Origin: Actinomycetes bacterium
Lineage (GTDB): Bacteria > Actinomycetota > Actinomycetes > Actinomycetales > Cellulomonadaceae
Assembly: GCA_023438885.1 (NCBI GenBank)
Contig: JAEXPS010000181.1
Location: forward strand, 1 to 25,824
Direction of reading: 5' to 3'
DNA: 25,824 bases
Positions 7,964 through 14,696 of this stretch are shown one piece after another. The position numbers and the translations under genes are program-made. The first letter of the stretch is position 1, and the number at the start of each line of letters is the position of its first letter. The notes below the pieces were generated by a model. That model saw nothing but the letters and a program-made list of their open reading frames with translations, made no database searches and had not been told where the DNA came from.

Positions 7964-8413
7964 CTACTTCTGGTCCTTGTCCTCGGGCCTCTCGTCGGTC
8001 CCGTCGTCGAGCGACGAGAGGTCGTCGGGAACCTCGATGTCGTCGTCGAGGGCGTCGTCGTCGGACTCGTCCTCGTCCTCGTCCGCGTCACCGATCACGG
8101 TGCTGGCGAACGGCGGCGCGCCGATCTTGGCGATCGCCGCACGCAGCCAGAGCGAGCGCTGGCCGGGCGTGGACTCGAGGGTGATCACGTCGCCGTCGAC
8201 GTCCACCACGGTGCCGAACAGGCCGGACCCGGTCATGACCTCGTCGCCGGGCTTGAGGTTGTTGCGGAACTCGTCGCGCTGCTGCTGCGCCTTGCGCGAG
8301 CGCCGCGACAGGAGCCAGAACCCGAGGAGCACGACGGCGAGCAGGATGTACAGCGTGGCCCCGGGCCCCGCAGGGGTGGCGCTCTGGGCTTGGGCGATCG
8401 CGGCAAGCAGCAT
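7964..8413 (-). CDS. yajC: Preprotein translocase subunit YajC
   Basis: YajC is the small single-pass membrane partner of SecDF. The 149-aa protein has a short periplasmic N-terminus, one transmembrane segment (TLYILLAVVLLGFWLLS, about 20-36) and a basic cytoplasmic run (RRSRKAQQQR). The conserved domain follows with LKPGDEVMTGSGLFGTV (about 53-69), the hallmark of the family. The last 41 residues are an acidic tail (23 Asp/Glu), making the protein longer than the roughly 110 aa of E. coli YajC. The start is ATG at 8413 with a weak AGG nearby. It heads the yajC-secD-secF group after a hairpin that follows ruvB. Confidence 0.93.
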   Translation of the reverse strand: MLLAAIAQAQSATPAGPGATLYILLAVVLLGFWLLSRRSRKAQQQRDEFRNNLKPGDEVMTGSGLFGTVVDVDGDVITLESTPGQRSLWLRAAIAKIGAPPFASTVIGDADEDEDESDDDALDDDIEVPDDLSSLDDGTDERPEDKDQK

Positions 8414-8450
8414 GGTGAACCTGTCGTCGAGATGGCGGATCTTCCGACGC

Positions 8451-8456
8451 AGTCTA
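8451..8456 (-). promoter_or_regulatory. Possible yajC -10 box
   Basis: TAGACT on the minus strand, 37 bp before the yajC ATG, fits the actinobacterial TANNNT -10 pattern and would give a leader of about 30 nt. It lies downstream of the ruvB hairpin, where a new promoter would be expected. No good -35 hexamer is visible 17 bp upstream. Confidence 0.35.
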
Positions 8457-8480
8457 GGCGTCTGCGCCGGTCGCTCCTAA

Positions 8481-8510
8481 CGACCGGGGACCGCTGACGG
8501 TTCCCGGTCG
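8481..8510 (-). terminator. Strong hairpin after ruvB
   Basis: Twelve-base arms at 8481-8492 and 8499-8510 pair at 11 of 12 positions (one A-C mismatch on the minus strand, G-U on the plus) around a 6-nt loop. The hairpin begins 3 nt after the ruvB TAG. There is no proper T-run, as is common for actinobacterial terminators. Position and stability make it the best terminator candidate in the leftward series. Confidence 0.55.
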
Positions 8511-8513
8511 CGC

Positions 8514-9578
8514 CTACCCGAAGAGTGTGTCCTGGGGCGCCGGCGGGACCAGGCCGAGGTGCTGCCACGCCGCGGGCAGCGCGACGCGTCCCCGCGGCGT
8601 CCGCCCGACGAGACCCTCACGCACCAGGAAGGGCTCGGCGACCGTCTCCACCGTCTCCGGCTCCTCACCGACGGCGACGGCCAGCGTCGTCAGCCCCACG
8701 GGTCCCCCGCCGAACCGCGTGCACAGCGCCTCCAGCACACTGCGGTCGAGGCGGTCGAGGCCGCGCTCGTCGACCTCGAACACAGCGAGGGCGTTCCGGG
8801 CGGCGTCGAGGTCGAGGCGGCCGTCGCCCTTGACCTCGGCCCAGTCGCGGACGCGGCGCAGCAGCCGGTTGGCGATGCGAGGCGTGCCGCGGGAGCGCGA
8901 CGCGATCTCCGCGGCAGCCCTCGGGTCAAGGGCGACACCGAGGAGCCCGGCGGAGCGCGCCAGCACGCGCTCGAGCTCGTCGTCCGCATAGAAGTCCAGG
9001 TGGCCGGTGAAGCCGAAGCGGTCGCGCAGCGGTGCCGGCAGCAGGCCGGCGCGGGTGGTGGCCCCGACCACGGTGAACGGCGGCAACGCCAACGGGATGG
9101 CGCTCGCACCGGCGCCCTTGCCCACCACGACGTCGACGCGGAAGTCCTCCATGGCCACGTACAGCAGCTCCTCGGCCGGCCGCGCGAGCCGGTGGATCTC
9201 GTCGAGGAACAGCACTTCGCCCTCCTCGAGCGAGGAGAGCACGGCCGCCAGGTCGCCGGCGTGCTGGATGGCTGGCCCGCTGGTGACGCGCAGGGACGTG
9301 CCGAGCTCGGCGGCGATGATCATCGCCAGAGTGGTCTTGCCCAGGCCCGGCGGGCCGGACAGCAGCACGTGGTCCGGGGCGCGGCCCCGAGCGGTGGCAG
9401 CCTCGAGCACCAGCGAGAGCTGCTCGCGCACCACCTTCTGCCCGACGAACTCCGCCAGCCGCCGCGGGCGCAGCGCCGCCTCGGCGGCACGCTCGAGGTC
9501 GTCGGCGGCGGGGCGGACCAGGCTCTCGCGGCCGAGGCGCTCGGTCACCATCGCCTCGTCGTCCACGAACTCAGCCAC
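8514..9578 (-). CDS. ruvB: Holliday junction branch migration helicase RuvB
   Basis: RuvB is the hexameric AAA+ motor that drives branch migration of Holliday junctions with RuvA. The 354-aa protein has the classic LRPRRLAEFVGQ entry motif and Walker A GPPGLGKTT (75-83). Walker B LFLDEIHR is at 123-130, sensor 1 is in VGATTRAG, the arginine finger is in LRDRFG, sensor 2 is RGTPRIANRLLRRVRD, and there is a C-terminal winged helix (EPFLVREGLVGRTPRGR). The start is uncertain. I chose GTG at 9578, which overlaps the ruvA stop by 8 nt; GTG at 9584 (two residues longer) and internal GTG/ATG codons are also possible, and none has a strong ribosome site. A hairpin follows the stop codon. Confidence 0.96.
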   Translation of the reverse strand: MAEFVDDEAMVTERLGRESLVRPAADDLERAAEAALRPRRLAEFVGQKVVREQLSLVLEAATARGRAPDHVLLSGPPGLGKTTLAMIIAAELGTSLRVTSGPAIQHAGDLAAVLSSLEEGEVLFLDEIHRLARPAEELLYVAMEDFRVDVVVGKGAGASAIPLALPPFTVVGATTRAGLLPAPLRDRFGFTGHLDFYADDELERVLARSAGLLGVALDPRAAAEIASRSRGTPRIANRLLRRVRDWAEVKGDGRLDLDAARNALAVFEVDERGLDRLDRSVLEALCTRFGGGPVGLTTLAVAVGEEPETVETVAEPFLVREGLVGRTPRGRVALPAAWQHLGLVPPAPQDTLFG

Positions 9579-10185
9579 GTGCACCGCCGAGCGTGCGCAG
9601 CGCCGCGCGCAGCAGCCCGGCGACCTCGCCCGGGCCGACCGGCTCGGTGCCGCCGTCCAGCACGGTGGCCACCGCGTCCTGCGCCGTCTTGGCCTGCCAT
9701 CCGAGCCCGACGAGCGCCTCGACCACCTGGTCGCGATGGTCGCCGACGGGGACGGCGCGGGACGGCGCTCCGGCGGACGGCGACGGCGTGCCCAGCCTGT
9801 CCCCCAGCTCCAGCACGATGCGCTGGGCGCCCTTGCGCCCGATACCTGGGACCCGCTGGAGCGCGGCGTAGTCCTCGTCGGCGACCGCGCGCCGCAGCCC
9901 GTCCGGCGTGTGCACCGCGAGCATGGCCAGCGCCAGGCGCGGGCCGACGCCGCTGACGGTCTGGAGCACCTCGAACACCTCCCGCTCGTCGGCTTCGGCG
10001 AAGCCGTAGAGCGTCAGGGAGTCCTCCCGGACGACGAGCGACGTGTGCACCGTCGCCTGGTGGCCCGGACGCAGCCCGGCGAGCGTCGCCGGTGTCGCCT
10101 GGACCAGCATGCCGACACCGCCCACCTCGATCACGGCCGCGTCGAGCCGGACCGCCTGCACGGCGCCGGTCACCGACGCGATCAC
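9571..10185 (-). CDS. ruvA: Holliday junction DNA helicase subunit RuvA
   Basis: RuvA binds the four-way junction as a tetramer and loads RuvB. The 204-aa protein begins MIASVTGAVQAV, the usual OB-fold start, and contains VREDSLTLYGFAEADEREVFEVLQTVSGVGP. It has two helix-hairpin-helix motifs (VSGVGPRLALAML and VPGIGRKGAQRIVLEL) and, after an Ala/Ser/Pro linker, the C-terminal three-helix RuvB-contact domain (ALVGLGWQAKTAQDAV). The GTG start at 10185 is supported by GAGGAG 7 nt upstream and by homologous start position; the longer upstream frame is not conserved. Its end overlaps ruvB. It lies 130 bp downstream of ruvC. Confidence 0.96.
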   Translation of the reverse strand: MIASVTGAVQAVRLDAAVIEVGGVGMLVQATPATLAGLRPGHQATVHTSLVVREDSLTLYGFAEADEREVFEVLQTVSGVGPRLALAMLAVHTPDGLRRAVADEDYAALQRVPGIGRKGAQRIVLELGDRLGTPSPSAGAPSRAVPVGDHRDQVVEALVGLGWQAKTAQDAVATVLDGGTEPVGPGEVAGLLRAALRTLGGARG

Positions 10186-10226
10186 GACGTGCTCCTCGGT
10201 TCCATCGCGGGATCCATGGCGGCATG

Positions 10227-10244
10227 TTCGCACACCTGTACGAA
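10227..10244. promoter_or_regulatory. Inverted repeat between ruvC and ruvA
   Basis: TTCGCAC and GTACGAA (10227-10233 and 10238-10244) are near-perfect complements (6 of 7) around 4 nt, in the unusually wide 130-bp ruvC-ruvA gap. The half-sites resemble the GTTCG/CGAAC halves of actinobacterial SOS boxes but face the wrong way, so this is not called a LexA site. A weak GCGCC/GGCGC hairpin (10274-10287) lies nearer ruvC. Confidence 0.25.
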
Positions 10245-10315
10245 GGACCTCCCCCGCGACACGCCCACCGGAAGCGCCGCGAGGCGCGGAGCGGGCGGAT
10301 CGGTCCGTTCCAACG

Positions 10316-10882
10316 TCAGCCGCGGCGGCGGGCGGCCTGCTCGGCGGCGGCCCACGCCTTCTGCGCGGCGGTGAGGGAGCCCGGCGGGCGTTGGGGCGCG
10401 CCCATCGCACCGGCCGGCCGCCACAGGTGGCAGATGGCGAGAGCCAGGGCGTCGGCGGCGTCGGCGGGCTCGGGGCGCTCGTCGAGCCCGAGCAACCGCG
10501 CGACCATGGTCTGCACCTGCGGCTTCTCCGCCCGGCCGCTGCCGGTGACGGCCGCCTTGACCTCGCTCGGCGTGTGGAGCGCCACCGGGATGCGCCGACG
10601 GGCCGCCGCCACCATCGCGATGCCGGCGACCTGGGCCGTACCCATCACCGTGCCGCGGTTGTGCTGGGCGAACACCTGCTCGATCGCCACCGTGTCGGGC
10701 GCGTGCTCCTCGAGGAACTCCTCGATACGGCGCTCGATGGTCAGGAGCCGCTGATCCACGCCTTCGTCGGCCGACGAGCGCGCGACGTCGACCGCGACGA
10801 GCCGCACCTGGCGACCGGGCAGGCCGTCGACCACCCCGAGGCCGCACCGGGTCAGCCCGGGGTCGACACCGAGGACGCGCAT
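10316..10882 (-). CDS. ruvC: Crossover junction endodeoxyribonuclease RuvC
   Basis: RuvC cleaves Holliday junctions symmetrically, completing recombinational repair started by RuvAB. The 188-aa protein keeps the RNase H-like fold and its four acidic catalytic positions: D7 in GVDPGLTRCG, E68 in VAIEQVF, and D141 and D144 in DAADALALA. NRGTVMGTAQVAG (75-87) and TPSEVKAAVTGSGRAEKPQV (104-123) are typical. A C-terminal Ala/Arg-rich tail is extra compared with E. coli. The start is ATG at 10882; there is no clear Shine-Dalgarno. The gene lies 81 bp after yebC and 130 bp before ruvA, so the ruvCA gap is wider than usual. Confidence 0.96.
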   Translation of the reverse strand: MRVLGVDPGLTRCGLGVVDGLPGRQVRLVAVDVARSSADEGVDQRLLTIERRIEEFLEEHAPDTVAIEQVFAQHNRGTVMGTAQVAGIAMVAAARRRIPVALHTPSEVKAAVTGSGRAEKPQVQTMVARLLGLDERPEPADAADALALAICHLWRPAGAMGAPQRPPGSLTAAQKAWAAAEQAARRRG

Positions 10883-10963
10883 CGCGCCAGTCTCACAGCC
10901 CCGGGTGGAACGAGCGGGCCTCGTGCACCGGCGTGTTCTGGCGTGTCCGTCCCAGCGGGCGGG

Positions 10964-11722
10964 TCAGTCCTCGTCCTCGAGCTGGGCCATGACCTCGTCG
11001 GGCGCGTCGAAGTTCGTGTAGACGTTCTGCACGTCGTCGCTGTCCTCGAGGGCGTCGATCAGCCGCAGGATCTTGCGCGCGCCCTCCACGTCGACCTCGA
11101 TTTCGGTGGCCGGGTAGAACACGACGTCGGCCGAGTCGTACTCGATGCCGGCGGTCTGCAACGCGGTCCGCACGGCCACCAGGTCGGTCGCCTCGGTCAG
11201 CACCTCGAAGCTGTCGCCCTCGTCGGTGACCTCCTCGGCGCCCGCCTCGAGCACCGCCTCCATCACGGCATCCTCGTCGGTGCCGTCCTTGGGCACCACG
11301 ATCACGCCCTTGCGGGAGAACAGGTACGCCACCGAGCCCGGGTCGGCCATCGAGCCCCCGTTGCGGGTCATCGCCACGCGCACGTCCGAGGCGGCCCGGT
11401 TGCGGTTGTCCGTCAGGCACTCGATGAGCACCGCGATGCCGCCGGGGCCGTAGCCCTCGTACGTGATGGTCTGGTAGTCGGCGCCGCCGGTCTCCTGGCC
11501 GGAGCCGCGCTTGACCGCACGGTCGATGTTCTCGTTGGGGACCGACGACTTCTTCGCCTTCTGGATGGCGTCGAACAGGGTCGGGTTGCCGGCCGGGTCA
11601 CCGCCGCCGGTGCGCGCGGCGACCTCGATGTTCTTGATCAGCTTGGCGAACATCTTGCCGCGCTTGGCGTCGATGACCGCCTTCTTGTGCTTGGTGGTGG
11701 CCCACTTGGAGTGACCCGACAT
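10964..11722 (-). CDS. yebC: YebC/TACO1 family protein
   Basis: The 252-aa protein opens with MSGHSKWATTKHKKA.ID.KRGK.FAKL, the family signature, and contains SVPNENIDRAVKRGSG, YEGYGPGG.A and LTDNRNR. YebC proteins were long annotated as transcriptional regulators. More recent work ties the TACO1/YebC family to translation, helping ribosomes through difficult sequences such as proline runs; which applies here cannot be read from sequence. The start is ATG at 11722 with GAGGAG about 10 nt upstream, lying inside the 3' end of pdxT. The pdxT-yebC gap is only 13 bp, so co-transcription with pdxT is likely. The C-terminus is acidic. Confidence 0.95.
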   Translation of the reverse strand: MSGHSKWATTKHKKAVIDAKRGKMFAKLIKNIEVAARTGGGDPAGNPTLFDAIQKAKKSSVPNENIDRAVKRGSGQETGGADYQTITYEGYGPGGIAVLIECLTDNRNRAASDVRVAMTRNGGSMADPGSVAYLFSRKGVIVVPKDGTDEDAVMEAVLEAGAEEVTDEGDSFEVLTEATDLVAVRTALQTAGIEYDSADVVFYPATEIEVDVEGARKILRLIDALEDSDDVQNVYTNFDAPDEVMAQLEDED

Positions 11723-11735
11723 GCCTCGATACTCC

Positions 11736-12374
11736 TCAGTCCTGGGGGACTCGTCCCGCGCGGGCCTCGAGGCTCTCGCGCACGATGTCGACGAACAGAC
11801 GGTGCACCCGCGTGTCGCCCGTCACCTCCGGGTGGAAGGACGTGACCAGCAGCGGTCCCTGCCGCACCGCAACGATCCTACCGGCGGAGGGGCCACCCTC
11901 CACCCGTCCGAGCACCTGCGCCCTCTCCGAGACCGCCTCGACCCACGGCGCGCGGATGAACACGGCATGCACCGCCCCGTCGATGCCATCGATCGTCAGG
12001 TCGGTCTCGAACGAGTCGACCTGGCGCCCGAAGGCGTTGCGGCGAACCGTGATGTCCAGCCCACCGAGCGTCTGCTGGCCCTCGATCGCGTCCAGCACCC
12101 GGTCGGCGAGCAGGATCATCCCGGCGCACGAGCCGTACGCCGGCATCCCCTCCGCCAGCCGGCGCCGCACCGGTTCGAACAGGTCGAACGCCCGCAACAG
12201 CTTGTCGATCGTCGTCGACTCCCCGCCGGGGATCACCAGCGCGTCGACGCCGTCCAGCTCTGCCTCGCGGCGGACCGTCACGGCCGTCGCGCCCACCGCG
12301 CGCAGCGCGGCGAGGTGCTCGCGCACGTCGCCCTGGAGCGCGAGCACGCCGACGGTCGGGAAGGTGGGGGTCAC
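11736..12374 (-). CDS. pdxT: Pyridoxal 5'-phosphate synthase glutaminase subunit PdxT
   Basis: PdxT hydrolyses glutamine and feeds ammonia to PdxS for PLP synthesis. The 212-aa protein has the class-I glutaminase layout: VGVLALQGDVREH (8-20), the oxyanion-loop segment IPGGEST (48-54), nucleophile C83 in YGSCAGMI, and the H181/E183 pair in SFHPEVT. The start is taken as GTG 12374, giving MTPTFPTVGVLALQGD, the normal family start; the longer open frame upstream is not conserved. No ribosome site is visible, and TAGACT ends 8 nt before the GTG, so the message may be nearly leaderless. Unusually, three genes separate it from its partner pdxS. Confidence 0.96.
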   Translation of the reverse strand: MTPTFPTVGVLALQGDVREHLAALRAVGATAVTVRREAELDGVDALVIPGGESTTIDKLLRAFDLFEPVRRRLAEGMPAYGSCAGMILLADRVLDAIEGQQTLGGLDITVRRNAFGRQVDSFETDLTIDGIDGAVHAVFIRAPWVEAVSERAQVLGRVEGGPSAGRIVAVRQGPLLVTSFHPEVTGDTRVHRLFVDIVRESLEARAGRVPQD

Positions 12375-12382
12375 GTCGGGCA

Positions 12383-12388
12383 AGTCTA
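12383..12388 (-). promoter_or_regulatory. Possible pdxT -10 box, near-leaderless
   Basis: TAGACT on the minus strand, separated by 8 nt from the pdxT GTG, matches the TANNNT -10 pattern. Transcription would start at or next to the start codon, consistent with the missing Shine-Dalgarno. The 45-bp gap to the upstream gene leaves little room for a -35. Confidence 0.35.
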
Positions 12389-12419
12389 GGCGGCGGGCGC
12401 ACGGGCCCACCGCTTCGGG

Positions 12420-12887
12420 TCAGGGACGCACCAGTCCGCCGTGGTACGCCAGCTCGTAGACGAGCTCACCACCGACCGTGATCCACTCCCGGCCCGTGAA
12501 GTGCGACACGTCCCCGGTGCTCTCGTCCTCGTAGTCGCCGGTGGACCCGTGGTACCGGAAGCCGCCGAGGAACCGGCCCTCGGCGTACATCTCCGTCAGC
12601 GCCTCGCGAATCAAAGCGCCGGTGGCCTCCCCATCCAGCACCTCCGGGTGAAGGTTCCAGCCGTAGTAGTTCATCGCCCACACCGGCCGGCCCTCGAATG
12701 TCACCAGCTCCTGGCCGAGGAAGTCGAGCCCACCGACGTAGCTGTCCAGGTACCCGTACGGCGCCTCGGCGTACGTGAGGTCGACGCTGCCCGGCCGCGA
12801 CGGCGCCACCTTCTGCCCGCCGCCGACGTAGGTGCGCGCCTTCGCACGCACGATGAACTGCTCCATGCTCGCCAGGTCGGCGTCCAC
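12420..12887 (-). CDS. DUF5680 domain protein
   Basis: This 155-aa protein has no membrane segment or signal peptide. Its residues (MEQFIVRAKARTYVGGG, RPGSVDLTYAE.PYGYLDSYVGGLDFLGQE, PVWAMNYYGWNLHPE, FRYHGSTGDYEDESTGDVSHFTGRE) match what I recognise as DUF5680, a small alpha/beta domain. It occurs alone or behind helix-turn-helix domains in transcriptional regulators; here no DNA-binding domain is attached. The start is GTG at 12887, supported by GGGAGGGG at 12893-12900 with a 5-nt spacer; an ATG seven codons in lacks this. It lies between the aminotransferase and pdxT. A ligand-sensing role is only a guess. Confidence 0.8.
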   Translation of the reverse strand: MDADLASMEQFIVRAKARTYVGGGQKVAPSRPGSVDLTYAEAPYGYLDSYVGGLDFLGQELVTFEGRPVWAMNYYGWNLHPEVLDGEATGALIREALTEMYAEGRFLGGFRYHGSTGDYEDESTGDVSHFTGREWITVGGELVYELAYHGGLVRP

Positions 12888-12948
12888 GGTGTCCCCTCCC
12901 GTTGCGTTGCCGTGCCGGGAGGGACCGTAGCGAGCGCGTCCGACACGC

Positions 12949-14130
12949 TCAGCGGGCGAGGACCTCCGCCTTCTCTGCGCGGGCCGCCACGACCTCGTCG
13001 GCCAACCGCGCCAGGCCCTCGAGGAGCACCGGACGCGCCGAGGCCAGGCTGATCCGCACCCGTCCCGCGGCCTGGAGCCCGAAGGTGGAGCCCGGCGCCA
13101 CGGCCACGTGGCGACGCTCCAGGAGGCGCAGCGCGAACGCTTCGGTGTCGGGCTCCTCCACGTCGACCATCAGGTAGAAGGCGCCTTGGGGTGCGCTGAA
13201 CCCGATGCCGGAAGCCTCGAGCAGCGCCGTCGCGTCGTCACGCCGGCTCTGGTACGAGGCGACCGCCGCGGCGACGCTCTCCTGCGGACCCGTCAGCGCC
13301 GCCAGCGCGCCCGCCTGCCCCACCGCCGACGGGCACGCCACCGTCGCCTCGGAGAGGTGGCCCAGCACCTCGCGCACGTCGGCGTCCGGCGTGGCCACCC
13401 AGCCGATGCGCCACCCGGTCAACCCGTAGGTCTTCGACACCGACCCGAAGACGATCACCCGGCCGTCCTCGTCGAACGCCGCGGGCGAGACGAACGGCAC
13501 GCCGAACGTGATCGCCTCGTAGCACTCGTCGGACAGGAGCCACAGGTCGTGACGCCGGGCCAGCTCGACCAGCCCCTGGAGCACCCCGGCGGGGTACACG
13601 GCGCCCGTCGGGTTGTTCGGGGAGCAGACGACGATCGCACGGGTGCGCGGCGTGATCGCGGCCTCCACCTCGGCGGCGACCGGGACGTAGCCGTGCTCCG
13701 GGCGCGTCGGGTACGTCCGCACCACCCCGCCCGCGGCGACCGCGGCCATCGCCCAGTTGGGGAACATCGGGTCCGGCAGCAGCACCTCGTCGCCGGGGCC
13801 GAGCAGCGCCTGGAACGCCATCGCCAGGCCGTGCATGGCGCCGTGCGTGACGACCACGTCGTCCTCGCTCGTCGAACGCCCGGATCGAGCCGTCACCCGG
13901 TCGGCCGCGGCCGCGCGCAGCGCGGGGATGCCGATGCTCGACGTGTACCCCGTCTGCCCGGCGAGCGCTGCCGCGGCGGCCGCGTCCACGACGTGCGCGG
14001 CGGGCACCTGGTCGGGTTCGCCGATCTCGAGGTGCAAGGCCGCCGGGTCGCGCAGGGCGAGGTCCATCAGGGTGCGGATGCCGCTGCGGGGCACGCGCAG
14101 GGCGGGAGACGTGGGCGCGGGGGTGGGCAC
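12949..14130 (-). CDS. Class I/II PLP-dependent aminotransferase
   Basis: This is a fold-type I aminotransferase of the aspartate/alanine aminotransferase superfamily, 393 aa. Visible motifs are EIGEPD (35-40), GYTSSIGIPALR (61-72), SPNNPTGAVYP (170-180; N173 contacts PLP), the D201/Y204 pair in LLSDECYEAI, and the Schiff-base lysine K233 in SVSKTYGLTGWRIGW. A C-terminal substrate-arginine segment GRVRISLA follows. Amino-acid specificity cannot be set from sequence. The start is GTG 14130 with no clear ribosome site; a GTG 12 codons downstream is possible. It sits between a Nudix gene and a DUF5680 gene, inside the pdxS-pdxT interval, so a user of PLP lies within the PLP-synthase locus. Confidence 0.93.
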   Translation of the reverse strand: MPTPAPTSPALRVPRSGIRTLMDLALRDPAALHLEIGEPDQVPAAHVVDAAAAAALAGQTGYTSSIGIPALRAAAADRVTARSGRSTSEDDVVVTHGAMHGLAMAFQALLGPGDEVLLPDPMFPNWAMAAVAAGGVVRTYPTRPEHGYVPVAAEVEAAITPRTRAIVVCSPNNPTGAVYPAGVLQGLVELARRHDLWLLSDECYEAITFGVPFVSPAAFDEDGRVIVFGSVSKTYGLTGWRIGWVATPDADVREVLGHLSEATVACPSAVGQAGALAALTGPQESVAAAVASYQSRRDDATALLEASGIGFSAPQGAFYLMVDVEEPDTEAFALRLLERRHVAVAPGSTFGLQAAGRVRISLASARPVLLEGLARLADEVVAARAEKAEVLAR

Positions 14131-14159
14131 CCCGGGATGCTATCGACCGCCGCGGTCGG

Positions 14160-14696
14160 TCAGCTCTCGCGCGCCTCGCCCAGATGGCGGGTCACGCCGT
14201 CCCAGCCGGGCAGCAAGGCGCGGACCAGGTCGGCCAGCCCCGCCGGGAACACCTCGATGTCGAGGGCCGCGAGGTCGTCGAGCCGCCACCAGCGCAGCTC
14301 GTCGAGCACGTCCGCCTCGAGCTCGGTCCAGTGGGCGCGCGAGAGGGGCGGCAGGTCCGACGAGTGCACCCGGGCCAGGTACAGCTCCTCGTCCTGCCGG
14401 CACCACTGGGCCAGGAAGTCGAACAGCGCCGACCGGGTGTAGACGGGGCCGACGAGGTCGTCGGCCCCCAGGGTGATCCCAGTCTCCTCCCGCAGCTCTC
14501 GCACGGCCGCCGCGCGCGACGTCTCCCCCGGGTCGATGCCCCCGCCGACCGTGAACCACCAGGTGCGGGTCGGCTCGTCGACGTCGTGGCCGCGCACCAG
14601 CAGCACGCGGTCGGCCTCGTCGAGCAGGATCACCCGGGCCCCGCGCCGGAACGGGATGCCGTCGGCGCCCGGGACCCAGTCGGGACCGAGACTCAC
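14160..14696 (-). CDS. Nudix hydrolase
   Basis: The 178-aa protein has a complete Nudix box, G-x5-E-x7-REL-x-EE-x-GI, at residues 52-74 (G52, E58, R66, E67, E70, E71, G73). This is the metal-binding loop that hydrolyses nucleoside-diphosphate-linked compounds. The N-terminus (FRRGARVILLDEADRVLLV) is the usual first strand pair, and a tryptophan-rich stretch ELRWWRLDDL lies near the C-terminal helix. The substrate is unknown. GTG at 14696 overlaps the pdxS stop in GTGA, preferred over the TTG one codon earlier. It is probably translationally coupled to pdxS. Confidence 0.93.
   Translation of the reverse strand: MSLGPDWVPGADGIPFRRGARVILLDEADRVLLVRGHDVDEPTRTWWFTVGGGIDPGETSRAAAVRELREETGITLGADDLVGPVYTRSALFDFLAQWCRQDEELYLARVHSSDLPPLSRAHWTELEADVLDELRWWRLDDLAALDIEVFPAGLADLVRALLPGWDGVTRHLGEARES

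Noticed and set aside
10224..10246. LexA/SOS box in the ruvC-ruvA gap
   Set aside because: The half-sites are GTTCG then CGAAG, pointing outward, whereas actinobacterial SOS boxes read CGAAC-N4-GTTCG.
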